Positions 7,269-12,275 of a stretch of 12,275 nt of DNA are shown in pieces. The notes beneath the pieces were generated by a model, which saw nothing but the letters and a program-made list of their open reading frames with translations, was not told the origin of the DNA and ran no database searches. Every line of letters starts with the position of its first letter. Position 1 is the first letter of the stretch. Source of the DNA: Lachnospiraceae bacterium (GTDB taxonomy: Bacteria; Bacillota; Clostridia; Lachnospirales; Lachnospiraceae); contig JAAWLS010000039.1 in NCBI GenBank assembly GCA_022798035.1, positions 1 to 12,275 on the forward strand, written 5' to 3'. The translations under genes were made by a program, and so were the position numbers.

Positions 7269-8325
7269 CGCAAAAGAGGATTTGGAGCGGCTGACTGTGG
7301 ATGCACCGGACCGCGAAATCTATCGGAAAGTAAAGAAAAATTGGGATGGAATCGCAAAACCGCTGGACGGCATGGGGAAGTTTGAGGAGATTACGGCTCA
7401 GATAGGAGCTGTCTTGGGCACAGATGAGATTGATATTTCGAAAAAAGCCGTCATTATCATGTGTGCAGATAATGGAATCGTGGAGGAAGGCATCAGCCAG
7501 TCCGGTCAGGAAGTCACTCTCGCGGTGGCAAAGGAGATGGCAAAAGGCATTTCTTCCGTAGGGAAAATGGCGGCCTTTGCGGGGGCGGAAACCATCCCCG
7601 TGGATATTGGAATCAATCATCCCACACCTGTTTCCGGCGTGCTTGACCGGAAAGTCCGCCTAGGCACCCGAAATTTCAAAAAGGAGCCGGCCATGACAGA
7701 GGAGGAGGCCCTCAAAGCAATTTTTACCGGCATTCAGCTGGCGGCAGACTGTAAGGAAAAAGGCTGTCGGATGCTTGCCACAGGGGAGATGGGAATCGGC
7801 AATACCACTACAAGCAGCGCGGTTGCGGCAGCTTTGTTAAAGTGCAGTGCGGAGGAAGTGACCGGAAGAGGCGCAGGGCTCTGCGATGAAAAACTGCAGC
7901 GCAAGAAGCGGATAATCACAGAGGCAATAGAATCCTATCGCCTTTATGAGGCGGAGCCGCTCACTGTTTTGGCCACAGTGGGAGGACTTGACATCGCAGG
8001 GCTGGCAGGCGTCTGTATCGGCGGCGCTCTTTTTCATATTCCAGTGGTGTTAGACGGAGTTATCAGCATGGTGGCAGGGCTGGCGGCAGAGCGTCTTGTT
8101 CCGGGAACCATCCAGTATCTGATTCCCTCTCACAAAGGAAAAGAGCCTGCAGTGAAAAAAATGACAGAAACATTGCAGATGGAACCTGTCATTGACGGAA
8201 ATATGGCTTTGGGAGAAGGCACGGGAGCTGTGATGATGATGTCGCTGCTTGATATGGCAATGTGTGTTTACAGTGGTAAGACTTCTTTTTCCGATATTGA
8301 GATAGCACAGTACGAGCGGTTTTAG
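7234..8325 (+). CDS. cobT: Nicotinate-nucleotide:dimethylbenzimidazole phosphoribosyltransferase
   Basis: CobT makes alpha-ribazole phosphate from nicotinate mononucleotide and a lower-ligand base. The 363-residue protein has the usual features: [12 protein letters not shown] (42-53), [18 protein letters not shown] (74-91), [14 protein letters not shown] (184-197), [12 protein letters not shown] (248-259), [12 protein letters not shown] (272-283) and the catalytic LGEGTGA (Glu328). The substrate-loop motif reads SHKGKEPA, a modest departure from the commoner SHxSxExGH, which may affect base choice but does not remove the catalytic Glu. The start at 7234 has GGAGG six bases upstream, and the gene overlaps the end of cbiP by 35 bases, so the two are probably translationally coupled. 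It supplies CobC and CobS further down the operon. Confidence 0.96.
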   Translation: MEYLGKRISENSAKEDLERLTVDAPDREIYRKVKKNWDGIAKPLDGMGKFEEITAQIGAVLGTDEIDISKKAVIIMCADNGIVEEGISQSGQEVTLAVAKEMAKGISSVGKMAAFAGAETIPVDIGINHPTPVSGVLDRKVRLGTRNFKKEPAMTEEEALKAIFTGIQLAADCKEKGCRMLATGEMGIGNTTTSSAVAAALLKCSAEEVTGRGAGLCDEKLQRKKRIITEAIESYRLYEAEPLTVLATVGGLDIAGLAGVCIGGALFHIPVVLDGVISMVAGLAAERLVPGTIQYLIPSHKGKEPAVKKMTETLQMEPVIDGNMALGEGTGAVMMMSLLDMAMCVYSGKTSFSDIEIAQYERF

Positions 8326-8355
8326 ATAGAAGATTTGGCAATTATCCTAAAATAG

Positions 8356-8444
8356 GATTCGGGTGTCAAAAGGTGGAATAAAAAATTTATACTGGCAAAA
8401 ATTGACGATAGATAATTTAAAAAACATCTTTTGACACCCGAATC
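8356..8444. mobile_element. Second type of MITE (89 bp) between cobT and cobU
   Basis: The ends are 20-bp inverted repeats (8356-8375 and 8425-8444) with one mismatch, beginning GATTCGGGTGTCAAAAG. An exact 7-bp direct repeat AAAATAG flanks the element (8349-8355 and 8445-8451), which supports transposition rather than a simple hairpin. The 49-base centre is AT-rich and non-coding. The ends differ from those of the GTAAC-type MITE in this window, so a different transposase is implied; I cannot name its family. Confidence 0.82.
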
Positions 8445-8477
8445 AAAATAGAGAAGAAAGGTGCGGCTGCGGGAATT

Positions 8478-9038
8478 ATGATGGTATTGATTATTGGCGG
8501 AAGCGGAAGCGGAAAATCTGCTTATGCCGAGGAAACGGTAGTTTCTCTTGCGAAAAAGAGTGCTTCTCTGGAAGAAAATATTTTGGAAATGAAAAAGTAT
8601 TACCTGGCAGCCATGCAGGTGTTTGATGAAGAGGGAAAACGCAGGGTAAAACGCCACAGAGAATTGAGAAGCGGCAAAGGATTTCTCACCATTGAACAGC
8701 CCACGGAGATTCACAAAGCTCTGGAACAGATGGAAGAAGGAGACAGAGCTGCTTTGCTTGAGTGCATCTCGAACCTGACGGCAAATGAAATGTTCAAAGA
8801 GGGAGAAGCCAGGCCGGAAACACAGACGGCAGAACAGATTGTGGAAGGCGTGAAACTGCTGAAAGAAAATACCACCCACTTGGTGGTGGTAAGCAACAAC
8901 GTGTTTGAGGACGGCGTGGTTTATGACGAGGCAACTATGGCGTACATCCGCGGGATGGGAATCATCAATCAATCTCTCGCAAAACTTTCCGACCAGGTAG
9001 TGGAAGTGGTGGCCGGAATTCCGATTGTTCTCCTATAG
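8478..9038 (+). CDS. cobU: Adenosylcobinamide kinase / guanylyltransferase (divergent CobU)
   Basis: CobU phosphorylates adenosylcobinamide and transfers GMP from GTP to give adenosylcobinamide-GDP for CobS. This 186-residue copy has Walker A GGSGSGKS (7-14) and RVKRHRELR (56-64), where His60 matches the guanylylated histidine of Salmonella CobU (His46). It also has LLECISNLTANEMF (93-106), in place of the family LLDCLT-like motif, and a C-terminal NQSLAKLSDQVVEVVAGIPIVL (164-185). The usual VSNEVG motif is altered to VSNNVFEDG (138-146), so one acidic residue has been lost or moved. ATG at 8478 or 8481 could be the start; a weak GGGA at 8471 favours the second by spacing. A MITE lies immediately upstream, and the stop codon is inside a 14-bp hairpin. 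A shorter CobU-like protein is encoded at 10169, so tasks may be divided. Confidence 0.88.
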   Translation: MMVLIIGGSGSGKSAYAEETVVSLAKKSASLEENILEMKKYYLAAMQVFDEEGKRRVKRHRELRSGKGFLTIEQPTEIHKALEQMEEGDRAALLECISNLTANEMFKEGEARPETQTAEQIVEGVKLLKENTTHLVVVSNNVFEDGVVYDEATMAYIRGMGIINQSLAKLSDQVVEVVAGIPIVLL

Positions 9039-9066
9039 AAATTCCTCCGGATTTTCTATAGGAGAA
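9028..9066. repeat. 14-bp perfect hairpin covering the cobU stop codon
   Basis: TTCTCCTATAGAAA (9028-9041) and its exact complement (9053-9066) frame an 11-base loop. The cobU stop codon (9036-9038) lies in the left arm. No T-run follows, so it is not an intrinsic terminator by itself. It may protect the 3' end of upstream RNA or affect termination of translation. An outer inverted repeat, TAGAAATTCC (9036-9045) with its complement at 9162-9171, encloses this whole gap, but no target duplication was found. Confidence 0.8.
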
Positions 9067-9128
9067 AAGAATCATATCGTACTGCGGCGGAAGGGAAATA
9101 TGTCGCAGAAGCGACCCGACGCAGGCGG

Positions 9129-9155
9129 AGAATCCTACTTCGCAGGATTCTTTTT
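9129..9155 (+). terminator. Rho-independent terminator between cobU and cobS
   Basis: AGAATCCT (9129-9136) pairs perfectly with AGGATTCT (9144-9151) around a seven-base loop and runs straight into a five-T tract (9151-9155). It would end or attenuate transcripts from the upstream genes before cobS. CobS and the genes beyond would then need read-through or a promoter in 9156-9185, where I see no clear boxes. Confidence 0.75.
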
Positions 9156-9199
9156 CAAAGCGGAATTTCTAAGTTAGATTTGAACGGAAGGAGACAAAT

Positions 9200-9964
9200 A
9201 TGCAGCTCATCAAATCTTTTTTCATTGCATTTTCCATGTATTCTAAGATTCCGGTTCCTCAGTTTCCATGGGAAGAGGAAGATATGAAATATGTCTTTTG
9301 TTTCTTTCCCTGGATTGGAGCCCTGATTGGAGGCTGCATTTATTTCTGGAATGTGCTCTGCGATATGTATCACATAGGCATTTTGTGCCGTACTGCCGTA
9401 GATATTGCGATTCCCCTTTTCATTACGGGAGGAATTCACTTGGATGGTTTTATGGACACCATGGATGCTTTGCACTCCTACGGCTCCAGGGAGAAGAAGT
9501 TAGAAATCTTAAAAGATTCTCATATCGGAGCTTTTGCTGTGATTATGCTTGTGAGCTACGGGGCTTTGTTCTTGGGAGCGTTTTCTGAGATAAGAGGGGG
9601 AGCGCTTTTGAAAATTGTGTGCGGCGGCTTCTTTCTCTCCCGCTGTCTTAGCGGAATCAGTGTGGTTTCCTTTCCGCTGGCGAAAGAGGAGGGAATGCTG
9701 TATCAGTTTGCGGACAGTTCTCATAAGAACATTGTGAAAGGTTCCTTGTATCTGCAGAGCGCTGCCTGTGTTGGATGGATGCTTTTCTGTTCTGTTCCCG
9801 CAGGGATGGCGGTGACGGCGGCGGCTTTGCTCCTGCTTGCTTTCTACTATTACCGCAGTAAAAAAGAATTTGGCGGAGTCACCGGAGATACCTCAGGATA
9901 TTTCTCTGTGCTCTGTGAGGGGTGCGTGGTGGTGACGGCGGCTTTTGTACAAATGCTTTTATAG
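9200..9964 (+). CDS. cobS: Adenosylcobinamide-GDP ribazoletransferase (cobalamin synthase)
   Basis: CobS is the membrane enzyme that joins adenosylcobinamide-GDP to alpha-ribazole (or its phosphate), closing the lower loop of B12. The 254-residue protein is strongly hydrophobic with several membrane spans. It carries the family motifs GGIHLDGFMDTMDAL (77-91, acidic residues Asp82, Asp86, Asp89), ILKDSHIGAFAV (103-114) and FGGVTGDTSGY (224-234, Asp230). Length is normal. The start has a strong GGAAGGAG (9186-9193) six bases upstream. A terminator and palindromic gap separate it from cobU, and a MITE inserted exactly at its stop codon: the last base of TAG is the first base of the target duplication. 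Confidence 0.95.
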   Translation: MQLIKSFFIAFSMYSKIPVPQFPWEEEDMKYVFCFFPWIGALIGGCIYFWNVLCDMYHIGILCRTAVDIAIPLFITGGIHLDGFMDTMDALHSYGSREKKLEILKDSHIGAFAVIMLVSYGALFLGAFSEIRGGALLKIVCGGFFLSRCLSGISVVSFPLAKEEGMLYQFADSSHKNIVKGSLYLQSAACVGWMLFCSVPAGMAVTAAALLLLAFYYYRSKKEFGGVTGDTSGYFSVLCEGCVVVTAAFVQMLL

Positions 9965-9971
9965 AAAAATG

Positions 9972-10146
9972 GTAACTATTCAGAACCCCAAGCCACAAAC
10001 ATGCCAGCAAAGCTGTCATACGCCTCTAACGAGGCTTTTGTCTGTGGCTTAGGGGATTATCACCTCCCTGGGAATGGCAATTCATTCCTTTTCAAATAAA
10101 TTTGAACGTTCTGAATTGCTATTTCCAGAGGGTTCTGAATAGTTAC
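9972..10146 (-). mobile_element. MITE copy B (175 bp), inverted relative to copy A
   Basis: The same 17-bp ends as copy A occur at 9972-9988 and 10130-10146, flanked by an exact 8-bp direct repeat GAAAAATG (9964-9971 and 10147-10154). Read on the minus strand, it aligns with copy A end to end at roughly nine bases in ten, apart from about 20 extra bases in the hairpin loop. The extra part forms its own small stem (GCCTC/GAGGC, 10022-10035) followed by TTTT. In both copies the target duplication is followed by G, the first base of the element. Removal restores a cobS-to-next-gene gap of about 21 bp. Confidence 0.93.
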
Positions 10147-10168
10147 GAAAAATGGAGACAATTGGAAA

Positions 10169-10552
10169 ATGAAATTAGTGATAGGCGGATATGCACAGGG
10201 AAAATTAGATTATGTATTGGCAAAATACCACTTGCCGGAAACCGCAGTCTGGGATGGGGCCTGGCCGGACGGCGGCTGTCCTTTGGATGAGGCAGTGGTT
10301 ATCAACCATTTTCATCAGTGGGTGAAAAGGCGGATGTCAGAGGGAGGATGCCCGGAGAAGGAAGTACGGTTATTCCTGGAAACTTACGGGAACTGTATTA
10401 TTATCAGTGACGAGGTTGGAAATGGAATTGTGCCCATAGAACCATTGGAGAGAGAATACCGGGAGCGTGTGGGAAGGATTCTCATTGATTTGGCGAAAGA
10501 GGCAGAGGAGGTGGAACGAGTCCTATGCGGAATCGGACAGAAAATCAAGTGA
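10169..10552 (+). CDS. Short CobU-like protein
   Basis: This 127-residue protein resembles CobU with the middle removed. The N-terminus MKLVIGGYAQGK keeps the position and shape of the P-loop, but the nucleotide-binding Ser/Gly pattern is degenerate (GGYAQGK, 6-12). The central histidine motif (HRxxRP type) that carries GMP in CobU is missing. The C-terminal third keeps IIISDEVGNGIVPIEPLEREYRERVGRI (77-104), a very close match to the VSNEVGxGIVP segment of true CobU. It therefore retains the motif that the full-length copy at 8478 has lost, while that copy retains the P-loop and histidine. It may form a mixed complex with CobU, bind cobinamide, or be a decaying paralogue; an intact frame and coupling to cobC argue against decay. 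Its end overlaps cobC by 28 bases. GGAG at 10154-10157, eleven bases upstream, is a fair ribosome site. Confidence 0.8.
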   Translation: MKLVIGGYAQGKLDYVLAKYHLPETAVWDGAWPDGGCPLDEAVVINHFHQWVKRRMSEGGCPEKEVRLFLETYGNCIIISDEVGNGIVPIEPLEREYRERVGRILIDLAKEAEEVERVLCGIGQKIK

Positions 10553-11160
10553 GACTTGCCCTTATCCGCCATGGGGAGACCAAGGCCAACAGTCAGAAGA
10601 GGTATCTGGGGAAAACGGATGAATCACTTTCCCAAAAGGGTATTGAGAAACTGCTGTCTTATAGGGAACAGAATTGTTACCCAAAAGTGAACTGTCTGTT
10701 TGCCAGTCCCATGAAGCGATGTATTGAGACAGCCGAAATTCTTTATCCCAGTATGTGTCCCACCGTGGTTTGTGAGTGGGAGGAAATTGATTTCGGCCAG
10801 TTTGAATTTAAAAATTATGAAGAGCTAAAGGATGATGCAGGGTATCAGGCGTGGCTTGACAGCGGGTGCACTCTGGCTTTTCCGGGAGGAGAGAGCAGAG
10901 AAGATTTTATTCTGCGGTGTGAACAGGGATTAAGGAAGATGTGTGATAAATTGCAGGAAATGGCAAAGCAGAATGCAGACGGCGCTCTGCAGGCGGCGGT
11001 TGTGGTTCACGGCGGAACCATCATGGCCCTTCTTTCTGCTTTTGGGGGAAAAGAATATTTTGACTGCCAGCCTGCGAACGGCAGAGGGTATCTGTGCAGA
11101 ATGAACTGGGAGAGGGAAGAGAAAACGAAGATTCAAATTGAGGTAGAGAAAGAGATATGA
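10525..11160 (+). CDS. cobC: Alpha-ribazole phosphatase (histidine phosphatase family)
   Basis: CobC removes phosphate from alpha-ribazole 5'-phosphate (or from cobalamin phosphate after CobS). The 211-residue protein has the phosphoglycerate-mutase-like signature LIRHGET (13-19; phospho-acceptor His16), a second arginine in SPMKRCIETAE (Arg65), the acidic EEIDFGQFE (86-94, Glu87 probable proton donor) and the second histidine in VVVHGGTIMALL (His162). These are the full catalytic set. The histidine phosphatase family is broad, and the assignment to CobC rests on its place between cobU/cobS-type genes and cbiB. The start lies inside the preceding gene, with GAGGAGG at 10505-10511, and its stop overlaps the cbiB start as ATGA. 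Confidence 0.92.
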   Translation: MRNRTENQVRLALIRHGETKANSQKRYLGKTDESLSQKGIEKLLSYREQNCYPKVNCLFASPMKRCIETAEILYPSMCPTVVCEWEEIDFGQFEFKNYEELKDDAGYQAWLDSGCTLAFPGGESREDFILRCEQGLRKMCDKLQEMAKQNADGALQAAVVVHGGTIMALLSAFGGKEYFDCQPANGRGYLCRMNWEREEKTKIQIEVEKEI

Positions 11161-12143
11161 GATACCATATGACAGCTTTTTTCTTGGGTTTTTTGATGGA
11201 TTTGCTGCTGGGAGACCCCTGCTGGCTGCCTCATCCAATCCGGTTAATCGGAACATTAATCGCAGGAGCAGAGAAAAAAATACGCTGCTTTGGAAAAGAT
11301 AAGGCGGAAGAAAAAAAATGCAGGACAGAGCTCTGGCAGGGAGCGGGACTGGTGGTTCTGGTGCTTGTCAGCGTTGTACTTGTGACATCTCTGCTTTTAC
11401 TGGGGGCATATTGGCTGCATCCTTATCTGGGGCTGGCGGCAGAGACTGTGATGACGTATCAGATTCTGGCGGTAAAATGTCTGAAAAATGAGAGTATGAA
11501 AGTGCATAAGTGTCTGGAAGCCGGCGATTTACAGCAGGCAAGACAGGCCGTTTCTATGATTGTGGGAAGGGACACAGAATGTCTGGATGAGGAAGGGGTT
11601 GCAAAAGCGGCAGTTGAGACGGTGGCGGAGAACACTTCAGACGGCGTGATTGCTCCCATGCTGTATCTGGCCCTTGGGGGCCCGATTCTCGGCTTTTTCT
11701 ACAAGGCGGTGAATACCATGGACTCCATGGTGGGATATAAAAATGAGAGATATCTGTATTTTGGCCGGGCGGCGGCCAAGCTGGATGATGTGTTGAATTT
11801 TATTCCGGCGAGAATCAGCGCAGGTCTCATGATTGCCAGCTCTGCTTTGGCAGGCAGCAGCTTTTCCGCCAGAAACGCCTTTCAGATATACAGAAGAGAC
11901 AGCAGAAAACATGCAAGTCCCAATTCGGCCCAGACGGAATCTGTGTGCGCCGGGGCCATGGGAGTCCAGCTGGCCGGAAACGCCTGCTATTTTGGGAGAA
12001 TCGTGGAAAAACCTTATATCGGAGATGAACTGCGCAGTGTGGAATACGAAGATATCAGGCGGGCCAACCGACTGCTGTATGCCACGGCGTGGATGTGTGA
12101 AATTTTGTGTCTGGCGGTGATGCTGCTTTTTCTTATCTTATAA
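11157..12143 (+). CDS. cbiB: Adenosylcobinamide-phosphate synthase (CbiB/CobD)
   Basis: CbiB attaches (R)-1-amino-2-propanol or its phosphate to adenosylcobyric acid, giving adenosylcobinamide (phosphate). The 328-residue membrane protein has the family start FLMDLLLGDPCWLPHPIRLIG (12-32), then MIVGRDTECLDEEGVAKAAVETVAENTSDGVIAPMLY, then YKAVNTMDSMVGYKNERYLYFGRAAAKLDDVLNFIPARI. Near the C-terminus HASPNSAQTESVCAGAMGVQLAG replaces the commoner APNAGWPES...GALGVQLGG, so one loop is slightly unusual. ATG overlaps the cobC stop (ATGA), indicating translational coupling; no strong separate ribosome site is seen. The threonine-phosphate decarboxylase that makes the aminopropanol phosphate is not in the window and may lie downstream. 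Confidence 0.96.
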   Translation: MRYHMTAFFLGFLMDLLLGDPCWLPHPIRLIGTLIAGAEKKIRCFGKDKAEEKKCRTELWQGAGLVVLVLVSVVLVTSLLLLGAYWLHPYLGLAAETVMTYQILAVKCLKNESMKVHKCLEAGDLQQARQAVSMIVGRDTECLDEEGVAKAAVETVAENTSDGVIAPMLYLALGGPILGFFYKAVNTMDSMVGYKNERYLYFGRAAAKLDDVLNFIPARISAGLMIASSALAGSSFSARNAFQIYRRDSRKHASPNSAQTESVCAGAMGVQLAGNACYFGRIVEKPYIGDELRSVEYEDIRRANRLLYATAWMCEILCLAVMLLFLIL

Positions 12144-12149
12144 GAAAAA
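12127..12149. repeat. 9-bp perfect hairpin spanning the cbiB stop codon
   Basis: TTTTTCTTA (12127-12135) and TAAGAAAAA (12141-12149) are exact complements with a five-base loop, and the TAA stop is the start of the right arm. It is AT-rich and not followed by a T-run on the + strand. On the minus strand the left arm would give a T-tract, so a weak terminator for leftward transcription is possible. Confidence 0.6.
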
Positions 12150-12199
12150 CCTTGTTACCCTAACGCGTGAAAGTTCTTCCTATAAGACAAAAATAATAT

Positions 12200-12247
12200 G
12201 CGCACTCGCACAAGAAGAAAATATTGCTTCGCAATTGTGCTCGGCGC
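12200..12247. repeat. Imperfect stem-loop partly overlapping the right terminal repeat
   Basis: GCGC (12200-12203) and GCACAA (12208-12213) pair with TTGTGC (12235-12240) and GCGC (12244-12247) across a small internal loop. Inside is a second hairpin, ATTGC-TTC-GCAAT (12223-12235), which competes for one base. The right half of the structure is the start of the 44-bp repeat. The left copy at the window start lacks the left half because the window begins mid-structure. Confidence 0.6.
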
Positions 12248-12275
12248 GTCAAAGTGTGCAATCCCCTCAAGATTG
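12232..12275. repeat. 44-bp terminal direct repeat, right copy
   Basis: This copy matches bases 1-44 exactly and runs to the window edge, stopping within the palindrome seen whole at 32-49. The stretch between the cbiB stop and this repeat (12144-12231) holds no gene and no clear terminator. Confidence 0.95.

Noticed and set aside
8322..8460. A CRISPR or regulatory repeat array between cobT and cobU
   Set aside because: There is one inverted pair with a target duplication and no repeated units with spacers, so a MITE explains it.
9036..9171. A fourth MITE closed by TAGAAATTCC inverted ends
   Set aside because: No flanking direct repeat could be found, and the ends overlap the cobU stop. It is left as a structured gap with a terminator.
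10102..10290. A 62-codon + strand frame crossing the right end of MITE copy B
   Set aside because: It begins within the MITE and overlaps the short CobU-like gene in another frame. It has no ribosome site or recognisable domain.
1..12275. A small plasmid, suggested by identical ends
   Set aside because: There is no replication, mobilisation, partition or recombinase gene. All genes belong to one metabolic locus. Circularity is kept only as one option in the findings.

Overview
The window is a single co-directional (+ strand) cobalamin (vitamin B12) and tetrapyrrole locus, most likely from a gut-type member of the Lachnospiraceae (Clostridia, Bacillota). The grounds are strong AGGAGG-type ribosome sites, tightly packed or overlapping genes, several lipobox lipoproteins, an anaerobic-type CbiK chelatase, and small miniature transposable elements in the gaps. 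Taxonomy is inferred from style and protein flavour, not from a marker gene.

Layout. Bases 1-241 are a gene-free leader with palindromes. Then comes a surface/uptake block: a lipoprotein form of the cobaltochelatase CbiK (242-1522), a lipoprotein with two NEAT-like repeats (1591-2520), and an ABC importer made of a substrate-binding lipoprotein (2701-3927), a FecCD/BtuC permease (3932-4951) and an ATPase (4966-5757). The second block completes the cobalamin lower loop: CbiP/CobQ (5781-7268), CobT (7234-8325), CobU (8478-9038), CobS (9200-9964), a second, short CobU-like protein (10169-10552), CobC (10525-11160) and CbiB (11157-12143). The importer would bring in corrinoids or related tetrapyrroles. 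CbiP and CbiB amidate and attach the aminopropanol arm, CobU activates it as the GDP derivative, CobT and CobC supply alpha-ribazole, and CobS joins the halves. None of the corrin-ring methyltransferases (cbiL, F, H, J, E, T and so on) lies here, so the chelatase sits with transport genes rather than with its usual pathway.

Mobile and structural elements. Two copies of one MITE (155 and 175 bp, 17-bp GTAAC-type inverted ends, exact 8-bp target duplications) sit in opposite orientation in the gaps before the binding-protein gene and before the short cobU-like gene. A different 89-bp MITE with 20-bp ends and a 7-bp duplication sits before cobU. Removing them restores gaps of about 17 and 21 bp at the first two sites, so the operon was more compact before insertion. 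A rho-independent terminator lies between cobU and cobS, and perfect inverted repeats cover the stop codons of cobU and cbiB.

The first and last 44 bases of the window are identical. This may be a dispersed repeat at which the contig ended, a tandem duplication, or circular closure of a 12,231-bp molecule. No replication or mobilisation gene supports a plasmid.

The most interesting candidate for a little-described system is the exported chelatase plus NEAT-like lipoprotein plus ABC importer, which suggests tetrapyrrole capture and metal handling outside the membrane.
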